This document shows positions 22,045-32,431 of a DNA stretch of 64,000 nucleotides, in pieces. The translations under genes were made by a program, and so were the position numbers. Origin of the DNA: Corylus avellana (taxonomy: Eukaryota > Streptophyta > Magnoliopsida > Fagales > Betulaceae); assembly GCF_901000735.1 (NCBI RefSeq), contig NC_081546.1:19901220-19965219 (forward strand). The letters are read 5' to 3'. Within the stretch, counting starts at the first letter, position 1; each line of letters opens with the position of its first letter. The notes below the pieces were generated by a model, which ran no database searches, was not told the DNA's origin, and saw only the letters and a program-made list of their open reading frames with translations.

Positions 22045-23786
22045 GGGACTAACTATTTTGTCCAACTTTGAGCCAACTTTTGCCTTATTTTTTAATTTAA
22101 AAAAATAAAATAAAAATAAAAAATGAAAAAAATGTGTGAAGCAACAATATTTTTTTTGGTCCTTCTTTTATTTGATATTTAAAAAAAATAATAAAAAATG
22201 TCTTTTTCTTGGTCCTTCAATTTTTAACACGTCACCTTTTGGTGACGTGTCAAACTTGACACGTCACAAAAGTTTTGGTGACTTGTGAATAAAATGGCAT
22301 GTCACCACTTTAGTGACGTGTCAATTTTCAGCACGTCACTAAAGTTTTTTTTTTTTTTTTAAAAAAAATATATTAAAATAATAATAATAACTTTTTTCCC
22401 ATTTTTTTTTTCAATAACTTCATTATAAAAAAAATAATAATAATAACCAAAAAAAAAAAAAAAATTAATCAGAGTTTCAAATCCCAAATCCTCATACCTA
22501 CAAATTTTGGATCATCAATACCAATTACACAACTCTCAGGAAAACAAAAGTGTTGAAAATAACAAAATGCTTTTTGACGTCATGACATTAGATATAAGAA
22601 AAACTATAATAATCATGATTATTGGGGGCTTGCAGTGCTTCGGAGTTCATCTCTAACAAGCCTCGCTTCTCCTTCCTGCATCACAGTTCCCACTTTCATT
22701 CAATTCAACTGTTTTTGCCTTCTAAAGCATAATATATATATATATATATATAGAATTAAGTATGACCGAGAATTTGTTTTGTCTTTTTTTTTATATTCCG
22801 ACCAATTCAGGAGACCCAAACAGATCGAGCATAAAGACCAAATATTTCCTATTTGTGAACAAACAAATAGATCAAACCAACTTTCACAAAAAATATCCCA
22901 TAAGCTCAATAACACTATCAAACAACGTCAAAAGCAGCAAACCCAATCCATAGAAGAACACAAGCTCAAATAAATTTACTATAAGAAAGACCTAATTGAC
23001 CGGCAATATTGGAGCTTTAATCAATGGAATGGCCAGAGTGGGGCAGAGAATCAAGCAAAAATCAATGCATAAAATGAGAAAATTGGAGAGGGTGGAAGGG
23101 AGAGAAACCCAAGAGAGTGAAAGAGAACAAAAATCGACAATAGATCGAGGAGATTCACACCTTTAAGCAAGCCCACACGTTTTTAGGTACTCCAGCAGCG
23201 GAGGGTTGTTGTTCGGCGGTGACGTTCGGCAGAGGAGAGAGCGAGAGAGACCGCCGGAGAGGGAGAGGCAATGACGGAGAGGGAGAGACTGAGTTGAAGA
23301 ACAGAAGAAAGGATGACGCCGTGCTGGGAGAAGAAGGGATCGAGGAAGAAAAAAAGATCGAAAAGCATCACGCGCGTGCGGCGTGTGCCCATGAATCCAT
23401 TGGTGACGTGTGGGGGAATTAGCACGTGACGTGCTACAGTGGCGTCACAATATTAGACTAATTTAAATTTTTAATTTTTCCTAATAAACAGAATATTACA
23501 ATTTTTATTAGTTAGTGACCTGCAAACATTTGACGCGTCACTAATGAAATTTTTTAAAAAATTAAAATTCATTTATTGACGTGTGAATGTTCACACGTCA
23601 CTAAATTAGCACGTGACATGCTACAGTGGCGTCACCAAATTAGACTAATTTAAATTTTTAATTTTTCCTAACAAACAGAATATTACAATTTTTATTAGTT
23701 AGTGATGTGCCAACATTTGACGTGTCACTAATGAAATTTTTTAAAAAATTAAAATTCATTTATTGACGTGTGAATGTTCACACGTC
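22045..23786. mobile_element. CACTA-derived element with GC-richer interior, longer copy
   Basis: Same family as 11438-12982. The left part has TTGCCTTATTTTTTAATTTA, then GTGACGTGTCAA-type repeats. The right part has repeated GACGTGTGAATGTTCACACG and GCTACAGTGGCGTCACNA. It retains an interior (about 22490-23400) missing from the other copy. From 23040 to 23390 this is purine-rich and GC-rich (GGAGAGGGAGAGGCAATG) and resembles a plant 5'UTR or promoter, perhaps captured host DNA. A (TA)n tract is at 22735-22751. No transposase is seen, and termini are not clearly defined. Confidence 0.45.
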
Positions 23787-24371
23787 GAGCTTCCAACGCC
23801 TCCTTCGCTTCGGTGTCCAACAAGCATGCGATTGGCTTTTCTTTCGGCTGCTGACTTCCGCCTAGTGTGCTCCTTTTTTTGTTTTTTCGGTTATTTTGTT
23901 TTTCCTTGTATTTTGGTTATATTGTGTTGTATTGTCTTGCTTTTTTTTTTTTTTTCATTTTCCTCTATTTTGCTTGTATTTCATGCTGCTTGTAATAAGG
24001 CTCTATCCTATCTTGATCTGCTCGCCTTATGATTTGGTCAAGACCCTTAGGGTTGTGGATGTGAACGGTATTCTAGCCTTCAGGTCTATGAGAATGAGTG
24101 TCGTCATGGAGTTTTTTTTAATCTTAGGGTCGAATAATAAGAGCTATCTATGCATTGAATTGTCTGCCTAGAGCAGATCTGCTGTTACAACTAAAGATTA
24201 GCTATGGGTTAGCGGATGTTTGGTGTCATAGTTTGGACTTCAATATAAGATCTGTTTGTTATTGCCCTCTATGATATGTAATCTTTTAGCTTCGGCTTGG
24301 ATTTTGATTGTAAGAACTTTTATGCTCTTCACTTTTCTATAAATGAGATCAGATTGATTTTTCAAAAAAAA
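23787..24371 (+). mobile_element. LINE 3' end (non-coding, poly-A tail)
   Basis: The CACTA-like similarity breaks off at 23786. The next 585 bp are non-repetitive, T- and G-rich plus-strand sequence ending CAGATTGATTTTTC followed by nine As. Length, composition (CTTTTATGCTCTTCAC, ATAAATGAGATCAGATTG) and tail resemble the 3'UTR of plant L1-type LINEs. No reverse transcriptase remains, so it is 5'-truncated. I could not find a target-site duplication. Confidence 0.5.
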
Positions 24372-24763
24372 ACTTATATTTCCTATGCGTTCCTATCAAT
24401 TCGCAAAGCAACAAACCTTACGTTTTGGTAATTTTTGGAGATTCTGAAATGAGTTCCTATATATATCGGTTAAACTAAGCTTCATAAAAAAGCTTCAATA
24501 CTCACTTTGGTGTTTCATGTTTGTGTAATCAACTAAAATTATGGTAAATTTTAAGTGCTTTTGATATTGTATAGGGCTTTCCTATTAGTTTTAATTTATT
24601 ATACAATCATTTAGTACAACTACTTACATGAAAGTCTGTAGCAAATTAACAAGACTCACATCATTGTAAATTTAGGCTGAAAGCTATAACGACATATATT
24701 ATGATATAGCCTAGCTTAGCAATCAAATGTAGTTGTCTTTAATAGTAAATGCGCATATTAGCA
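24372..24763 (-). other. 3' flank of gene C
   Basis: Shares sequence with the 3' flank of gene A (56770-57008), for example TCTTTAATAGTAAATGCGCATATTAGCATCAAAGAAT just after the stop, so it probably includes the 3'UTR. No defined polyadenylation signal is claimed. Confidence 0.45.
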
Positions 24764-25890
24764 TCAAAGAATCACCTGCGATGTCTCTGTTGTAGTTGAA
24801 AGATCTGCCGGTGATCTTGGTGGGGAAGAGAAGAAAGGCTTGGGTGGGATTTGTAAGGAATCGAGGCTTCCTTCTAGCATGTTCACAACTTTACTCATTG
24901 GTGGTCGGTTTAAGGGGTCAGTTTGTATGCACCACAAACTCACTATTATCATCTTCCTTGCTCTTTCTTGATCCTCTTCATTCATAACGCCCTCCAATCC
25001 AAGTTCTTCATCTAGTTCAAGACGCTTGTAAATCCAATGTGGAAAAAATAATTCACTACTATGATCAACCCTGATATCAATATTCTTTCTCCCCCCAACC
25101 ATTTCTAAAACCATCATTCCGTAGCTATAAACATCTGACTTATGAGAAACCCCCCCAATATTTCTACAAACTAGTTCTGGAGCTACATATCCTATAGTTC
25201 CTCTTGCACCCAACATGGATATGATACTCTCTTCCTTTGAGCATATTTTTGCAAGGCCAAAATCAGAAATTTTTGGGCAAAAATTCTCATCCAAAAGAAT
25301 GTTATGAGGTTTTATGTCAAAATGCAAGATTCGTGTATTGCAACCTCTATGTAAGTACTCTAGTCCACGAGCAATGCCAAGTGCAATCTTGTATATAGTC
25401 TCCCATTCCAAGTGACAATTAGCCTTGGAGCGATTTTCTTTGTATATGAACTTCTCGAGAGAGCCGTTAGGCATAAACTCATAGATAAGAGTTCTTTTAG
25501 AACCCTCAAAGCAAAAACCCATAAGAGTGACAATGTTGACATGCGAGGTCCTACTAATGCTTGCAACCTCGTTAATGAATTCCTCTCCATTACCTTTTGA
25601 TTCTTTCAAAACCTTCACTGCCACAAGAGAACCATCTTGTAACTTTCCCTTGTAGACACCACCAAAGCCCCCTTCACCTAATTTATCTATGAAGAAGTTG
25701 GTCATTTTCTTGATATCTGAATAATTGTATCTTCTAATGGCAAGAGGTTCATTGTTTCTTAAAAAGGCCTCGACACTTTTGTGGGTTTCACTTTCCTTCT
25801 TCCAAAAACAAATAATTTTATTTGATGAGAGCTTTCTCTTGAAGCAGCATATTGTAACCATCAAAACTCCAATTCCAGCTGATAAAGTGA
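24764..25890 (-). CDS. Gene C exon 3: half TM, juxtamembrane and kinase domain
   Basis: Begins after an acceptor (TTGATTACAG/TC) and completes a codon split after its first base. It encodes the second half of the membrane span, a basic stop-transfer stretch (CCFKRK), and a Ser/Thr kinase: P-loop [11 protein letters not shown] (about residues 348-358 of the full protein), VAVK lysine 369, catalytic [12 protein letters not shown] (466-477), DFG (486-488), GTIGYVAPE and a C-lobe ending in a Ser/Thr-rich tail. HFD in place of HRD makes it a non-RD kinase, typical of LRK10L-type and many immune receptors. All residues needed for catalysis are present. Spliced length 793+36+1127 nt keeps frame and gives 651 residues. 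The sequence is very close to the kinase exon of gene A. Confidence 0.93.
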
Positions 25891-26502
25891 CTGTAATCAA
25901 TTAATAGAAAATTATAAAATTACGTGGTGCATAAACCAAAGTAATTCAAAATAGATATTAAGGGTGTTCTGAACCTTGATAAAATCACATATTCTTGCCT
26001 TGGCACCAACTAATAAAGAAGAAGAAAATTATAAGGATGATCTATTGCAAGAGCATAATAAGAGAGTAACTTTTGATTGATACGCTGGCAGTGGACCTAC
26101 GAGGAAAATCATAAATTATGAAAATTTATCTATTGCAAGTCGTAGGGACAAAAAAACAAAAAAATAAAAAAATAAAAAAAATCATAAGACGGCTCAATAT
26201 AAGTTAAAAGCTGAGTCAAAAGGTTAATATAAGAGAGTTTTAATTTTAATATAGAAATATAATAATTCTTTTATTGCATTAAATAATACTTCAAGTTGGT
26301 GCCAATGCAGTGCTATCATTGCATGAAATAATACTCAAGGATTTGATAAATAGCCACACCCCACGGAAGGGGTGAAAAGGGAGCTGCTATTTATGTGTTG
26401 AAGAAATGATAGATCATCTCATATGCAATCATTCATATAAGCTATTCAAGCAAGCACCTTAACATCAATATCAACAAGAAATTCAGTTGAAGAGTATCTT
26501 AC

Positions 26503-26538
26503 CTAATACTATTACCATTACTTTCCAGCTGCGCTTAC
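26503..26538 (-). CDS. Gene C exon 2: 36-nt microexon, start of TM span
   Basis: On the minus strand it lies between AATGATGCAG (acceptor) and GTAAGATACT (donor). Joined in phase with exon 1 (first codon base A) and exon 3, it encodes about 12 residues, SKRSWKVMVIVL, that run directly into [16 protein letters not shown] of exon 3 and make one continuous membrane helix. The equivalent in gene A is 39 nt at 58782-58820 in the same phase. The conserved place, phase and hydrophobic content support it, though it is too short to find by coding statistics. Confidence 0.82.
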
Positions 26539-26639
26539 CTGCATCATTGTGAAGTTGTAGAGAAATATTAGTTTTAGTTGAAATAATAAAACATTTAACT
26601 AAAAGACGAACATATATAGCCAAATTGACATGCTTTTGT

Positions 26640-27180
26640 GTGATTATACATGTGTGAGGATGAGTGATTAATATAGCACGATTGCGTCTAAACACATAGG
26701 CCTAAACTTTTGTGTTGAGTGCTGTCTCAACATGTTATAATATGAGTTTCTAAAAAAACACTCCTCGAAATATCAATTTCCTTAACAAGTGGTATCAGAA
26801 CTGATGGAACAATGACAAAAGTGTGTGACTTGGGCAAAACCGACATAGCTTACAACCACACATGAGGAGGAGATTGTTGAGTATACATGTGTGAGTATAA
26901 CATTGGAAAGTCGTAAGAAGTGTAAGTGATTAATATAGCATAGTTGGGTCCAAACTGATAAGGTAAAGCTTTTTGGGTTGAGTGCTATTTCAACATACTA
27001 TATTATTGACTCACTAAAATACTGTCAAAAGTATGAATCTCCTTAATAGATCGAAATCTCAATGGTATTTAACAAAGATTGTGAAGATAACTCCACATAT
27101 ATCTAATAGACGAAAGTTAATTCTACTCCAAATAACCTAAAGGGAGCTTAATGTAAATCAGCTACACTAGTACTGGCATT
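26640..27180. repeat. Intron repeat unit (gene C copy)
   Basis: Contains GTGTGAGTGATTAATATAGC, AGTGGTATCAGAACTGATGG and TTGTTGAGTATACATGTGTG. Related copies are at about 58915-59480 and 59550-60110 in the gene A intron, the latter two in tandem. TGGTATCAGA resembles a Met-tRNA primer-binding site, so the unit may derive from an LTR element, but no LTR ends were identified. Confidence 0.5.
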
Positions 27181-27517
27181 GTGAAACATTCTCAAGTAGT
27201 AGCATTCTCTTAGCAGTCAAAAGACAATGACAATGCTACTAATTGAGAATGCAAAGTAGCATTTATTTTGTTGTCTAGTAAAAGACGTTTATTTATAAAA
27301 AATAAAAAGTAAAAAGGGAAAAAGAAAATATAGGGCCAATTTATATTTTATGACTAGATTAAGTTTTCTTGGTATATAAGGTGAAGAAAAGACTTACAAC
27401 TTACCAATGGGCCAGAATAACATACTATTTTCGAAAATCACGATCTCATACTATTTTAAGATATATAGAATTTGTTTCATAAGATAATTTAACATAATTT
27501 TATGGAACAAGTATTTA

Positions 27518-28020
27518 GGGAGTGTTTGGCAAACCCTTTTCCACCATTTTCCCTTTGTTATTGTTGCTCACGTCAGCAGGCAAACATGTTCGTCTATCTC
27601 CTTCATTTTTCAAATACTCAAAGAATCTAGTTGCAGATTAGTTTGCACATTGCGGCGTAAGTCCAGACTCATCTCTCTAATTCAAAATTTTTTCTAATGG
27701 GTAGGGCCAAATAAGTTTACAATCAAAATATACCTTTTAAAATAAATTCTTACGGATTTGGGGGGGCCTTGGCCTATACTGGCCACCCCTAGCTCGAATT
27801 GACGTGAAAAAAAAAAAAGGGTAAAAAAGTTTAGTATGAAAAAGTATATATATATATATGTACATATATTGTCAGGATTTTTTAATTTGAATAGTAGTAA
27901 AAAGTAAATTATGAGATATAAAAAATAAAAATGCGAGAATATTTTTATTTTGATTTTTTTTTGAGAAAATAAAGTGTTTATAATAGTGTTGAAGGGAGGA
28001 AAATGAGTTGCCAAACAGTT
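27518..28020. mobile_element. MITE-like intron element with GTGTTTGGCAA ends
   Basis: The left end is GGGAGTGTTTGGCAAAC and the right end GTTGCCAAACAG, inverted. The counterpart in the gene A intron (about 60873-61912) has the same ends plus an additional insertion of about 480 bp (60945-61440). No clear target duplication was identified. Confidence 0.45.
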
Positions 28021-28927
28021 GTTATTAGCTTATTAATTTTTAGTTTGATCTAAGACCCGTCATACTAAGTGTGTGCATTTTAATTGTAATTTTTGACCCG
28101 AACTAGAGAACAAATATCCTTACATAATTTGGGTTGGCTTCAACAAACTCCCAATCAATATTATATATATAGAGGCGTGAAAATTCGTAGTGATTTCCTC
28201 GGTTTTGACTATTGACAAGTTATGGTGTTGACGTGGTTAAGCAACCTATCTCAGATAGTGAGAGCATTCTTCTAAATTAATTGAACTTTGGGTTGGCGTT
28301 CACCAGAGTCGTCTGATTAGTGTACATATATAGATCAGTTTGCAGCCAAGTTTGACAGGTCAATTGAACTTGCAACCTTTTTAATTTACACAATATTAAG
28401 GAAATTAGATAATTAAGGGGAGAAATTACACTATTCAGAAAATTCATCTCTCGCTTTTCGGGTGATGTGGGATAAGCCCTAGTGTCATTGTTAGTCCAGT
28501 TTATAAACCATCTTTGATGCATATTTAGCTCTATTGTTATTTCTCCCATTATCTTTTATCTATCCTGTACTGTAGGATCAATTAATGAATGTTTGGTAGA
28601 ATATATGCCATGGTAGTAAATTAATTATCTTTTTAACTGGTGCAAGGCTAGAACGTCATTAATTAATTCAACCCAAATTAGTTGAAACTAGGAAACAGGT
28701 AAAGTGAAAAGAGAAAAATAAGTGGGCTAATGTTGAGATTGCAGCAGCTGTCACACAATTATCCTATTTTTGAAGTTGTATTGATATGAGCATTAGAAAA
28801 AACATAAATCAATTGTCCTTCGTCTTCCAAATTGAATGAACAACATCACATGCATATATATATGGTTCAGCCTAGCTAAGCCATCCAATTAAGAAAGTGA
28901 GAAGAGAAGAGAACAGAGCATGCTTAC

Positions 28928-29720
28928 TGGGCTTTGGACACATATAAGGTTGCACTTCGTCACGGCAATAGCAGACAAACGCCCCCGTGGAGTTGGAACC
29001 GCATACCCCACCTGAATCCTTACACACCCCACAGACACTCGCCAATCCATTGTTGTAATCCACCTCAAAACCTTCATCCATTGCCTTTTCAACAGCCGGG
29101 GCTCCACCCCGAGTGTCTTCAAGAAGAGCAAGAGCACTACTCCGGAGAATCGGAACCATGATATTGTTGTCGCACCTATTAAATTGTGGATATAATTGGC
29201 GGCTCCAGGGATGTTCGTCTACCAAGTAATAAGCATATATGTTCCCATCACTAACTCCATGGCTGCAATTAAATCTATATGGGATGTCTGGAACATCAGG
29301 GCAGCCGTAGAATATAGTTATGTTTTGATCGGTTGAAGCGTAGTCAAACAAATCGTAATTCAAGATGGTATCTTGGTACTTTGGAGCACAAGGATCAACC
29401 AAGAGGTCCGACCTTGCAATGGTAAAGGTTGGAGAAGATGTGTTGATGTTTAGCACGCGGAAGTCTAGACCTTCAAATCCCATAACCGGGTATTGATCAG
29501 TTTCGAGGCATGTGAGCTCGTGCCCTGGATGACCGCAATAATCAGGTCGGGTACCTCCCCAGAAAGGGAACGTAATGTTGACGCCACCACAGGCATGCGT
29601 ACGGTTGCAGACCTCAAAAGGATCATCTTCGACGTCGCAGTAAGACGGCGGCAGTATTGTTAAGAAGAAGGAGAGGAATAGGATGATGATGATGGAAGAA
29701 AGAGAGAGATTGAAATCCAT
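28928..29720 (-). CDS. Gene C exon 1: LRK10L-2-type receptor kinase ectodomain
   Basis: First exon of a complete three-exon gene (29720-24764) for a 651-residue membrane receptor kinase. The ATG (MDFNLSLSS) opens a signal peptide with an uninterrupted Ile/Leu/Phe core. GUB_WAK_bind follows (about residues 30-100: CGGVNITFPFWGG, YCG, LTC), then WAK_assoc (about 160-258) ending CGVCKDSGGVCGSN...FVCYC. Many N-x-S/T sites indicate an extracellular glycoprotein, and the family is thought to bind cell-wall or other apoplastic ligands. The donor is CCCA/GTAAGC, phase 1. The ectodomain has diverged strongly from gene A although the kinases are almost the same. Family assignment is firm; ligand and role in disease resistance are inferred from relatives. 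Confidence 0.92.
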
Positions 29721-29960
29721 TGTTTAGAAGACCAAGTGATCAGAGATGGGTTTGGAGGCAATATTGTATAATATATGTTGAATGGTGTAAGAGATGGGCG
29801 GGTTTTGTCACATTACCAATTTAGATGCTGACCATTTGTTTTTTAACTTTGACTGAGAAAGGTGACATTGACTTGGACCATAAGTCCCCCACTGGAAAGT
29901 TCGCAATAAAATGGCCGAAGGTGAGGTTACGAAAAACACACTAGCGTCCAATCCAGGAAT
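29721..29960 (-). promoter_or_regulatory. Gene C promoter with two W-box-like sites
   Basis: Upstream of the ATG the minus strand has a TATA-like stretch, ACATATATTATACAATATTG (about 29763-29783), and further up two TTGACT cores on the plus strand (29849-29854 and 29868-29873) in the phrase CTTTGACTGAGAAAGGTGAC. This block is conserved before genes A and B and before the exon-1 relics. WRKY factors bind TTGAC(C/T), so defence-type regulation is plausible but inferred. Confidence 0.45.
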
Positions 29961-30702
29961 TTTGGCCCCTTTCGAATTTTTTTTTTTAATATTAATAAAA
30001 AATGATTTATGTGATTTAAATTTTTTGTAAGAGAAATGTGAAAAGGGTTTTTTGGTAATAATAAAAAAAATTAAATATTTAAAAAAAAAAGATATTGGCT
30101 TATGTTTTTGGAGAAATAAAAAGATGAGAGGAATGTTTTGCCATGTACACTTTTCTCACCTCACGTGTACGCTCAAATTTTTTTTTGGTGAGACTCAACA
30201 CTTGAAATATTTTAAATAAATGAGTGAATAATAGAGTCAATATTTTAATTCAAGACATTTGGTTCTGATATCATGAAAAAAGAAAATAATATTGAAATAA
30301 AAATAAAATAGAGACAAATGATTTTTGCTTAAACTTTTGAGATAAATGGTGATTTAACATTTTTATTAAAACGGCAAGGGCCAGTGGCCCTAACACATTT
30401 TAATTATTATTATTATTAATATATATAATATATTATAAAATCGGTTATTGGATACTCAATTATTAACTGCTTTTGTCAATCTGTATAAACAATAACCGCA
30501 ACTAGCTTAAGTGATTATCTAATTATTTAGCTGTGATTATTTTCGGTTAAACCGTTAACAATTTTTAACGGTTATTAGCGGTTTATTTTTTATTTCAATC
30601 ACCATATAATTTTATTTTTTTTTTATTTTTTTTAAAAAAAGCGACAATTATTTACCTTACCACATGCCTAGAGTGAGACCACTCCCGGATTTTCATGTTT
30701 TA
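29961..30702. other. Upstream intergenic segment of gene C
   Basis: Paralogous to 8000-8580, 17320-17898 and 50060-50860. AT-rich with (ATT)n and poly-T tracts, no gene. It has ATTTTCGGTTAAACCGTTAA in common with the others. Confidence 0.5.
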
Positions 30703-31722
30703 GGCATCGTTTGGTTTGCGGATTGTCTATTCCATTGAAAAAAGATTAGCTACCACTGGGATTAACTATCACTGGGAATAGATTAGCTAGTCTTATTCTT
30801 TTGTTTGGTTGTAACGCTGGAATAGACTACCTAATCTTATTCTTTCGTTTGATACAATGCAATCTGTTGGTTAATGGAATCGTATTGTGATCTTATTTCC
30901 TAAAATACCTTTATAATATAAATACAATTTATATTATTAAGGACTTTCATTTTTTTCTTTTTTTGAAACATAAACAACTTTACTATAATTTTTTTTTTTT
31001 TTTAGTTATGTCATGTATGTGGTTTTTTGTTTTTTTAAACAATTACGCAACAAATATATATACACGCTTGAAAACAGGTTGTACGCTTGAAACCTGTGTT
31101 CAAGCGTGTGTGTGTGTGTGTGTGTATATATATAATTGAATTAAAAATCAAATTGAGAAAGTATAGAGAAAGAGAGATGGAGAAACAGAATAAAAAAAAT
31201 AAAAAAATAAACCCTAAATAAAATCAAAGAGAAACGATACAGAGAATCAAAAGAAATAAAAAATAATAATAATAATAATAATAAAAAAATAAATAAATAA
31301 AATAAAAACTGAGAAACAATACAGAGAAGAAAAAAAAATCCAAGAAACAGAGAGAATGAAATAACCAAGAAACAAAGAAAAAAAATCGAAGAGAAGAGCG
31401 GGGGAGAGAGATACCTTGCACAGAGAAGAGAGATCGTTGCTCTTTGAGAGATGGAGATTGTTTTGCAAAGTCTCTTTGAGAGACGTGGGTGCTAAAAGGG
31501 TGGGGTTGTTATGGGCAATTTATACGATAATTTTAATCCCACAGGAAATGATTAGTTAAGCCACTCGTTTTTCAGTGGCATAGCTAACACTGTGTGTATA
31601 GGATTAGTAATCCCATGGGAATAGACTATTCCCAGGAATAGAGTGTTACCAAATAAAGGATTAGGTATACCTAGTGTTAGCTAATCCAATCCAAGGGTCT
31701 AATCCGAGAACCAAACGGGGCC
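30703..31722. mobile_element. PIF/Harbinger-like non-autonomous element
   Basis: A 1020-bp insertion with ends GGCATCGTTTGGTTTGCGGA and, inverted, GGCCCCGTTTGGTTCTCGGA, flanked by TTA on both sides (30700-30702, 31723-31725). The paralogous sites near 8712 and 50869 read TTTCATGTTTTAGTCTTATT with one TTA and no insert. The TTA target, terminal repeats and size fit PIF/Harbinger-type elements. Subterminal AATAGATTAGCTA-type motifs occur on both sides. The interior has a (GT)n tract near 31108 and an A-rich stretch. There is no transposase. Confidence 0.85.
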
Positions 31723-32431
31723 TTAGTCTTATTTAAATGATATATAGAAAGGAAAATGGAGCTTTTTCTTTGCTCTACCATTTATCCACGCGGCCCAAAT
31801 CCGTTTCAAGCCTATCACCGCTTCGACCCATATTATTCTAATACTACCCATTTGACAAGTCGAGTCCAGGCCTGCCCAGAGGAGTTGAAAAAAGAAAACA
31901 TGAGAGCACTCTTAACTCAATCATGCAAGCAAATTTGCCGTCGATTTTCACAAAAAACCAATCTCTTGAGAAACTATTTCCTTTATAAACCTTTTACTTT
32001 GAAAAAAAAATTTAAAAAAAAAAATCTCTTGAGAAAGTCCCATATGAGAAGAAAACGCTTAAATGTTTTAGTCACCTTCAAGGATAAATTGTTGATAGTT
32101 ATGTTGAAGGGCTAATTTTGCAGCAAAAAGAGCTGCAAGTGCTTCACCATCATTTACGTACGTCACAAGCAAGACCCAAAGTGGCTTCAACGAAGCGAAT
32201 GAACCCATCAGAGGAAGTAGCTATTGCTGCTAAGGTTGAGAGAGAATTTCTAATGCTTCCATCAAAGTTTACTTAATTTGATTTAGGGGGAATTGTTTTG
32301 AGAGAAGCAGAACATTGGGGGAGGAGTTGCTATGGATGATTGAGTTTTTAGTCTGCCAAATTTTGGTCAAGAATAAGGGAAGCAAAAATTTGGAAGTGGT
32401 GTTTGCAATTGGCCTCTATGTTGAGTGAAAA

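Larger units (their letters stand above)
26539..28927 (-). other. Gene C intron 1
   Basis: About 2.4 kb, AT-rich. It includes a repeat unit at about 26640-27180 (also twice in the gene A intron) and a MITE-like element at about 27518-28020 with GTGTTTGGCAAAC ends. No further exon is needed, since the reading frame closes correctly with three exons. Confidence 0.6.

Noticed and set aside
31141..31468. Three Phe/Leu-rich minus-strand frames
   Set aside because: Translation of an A-rich tract within the Harbinger-like element.
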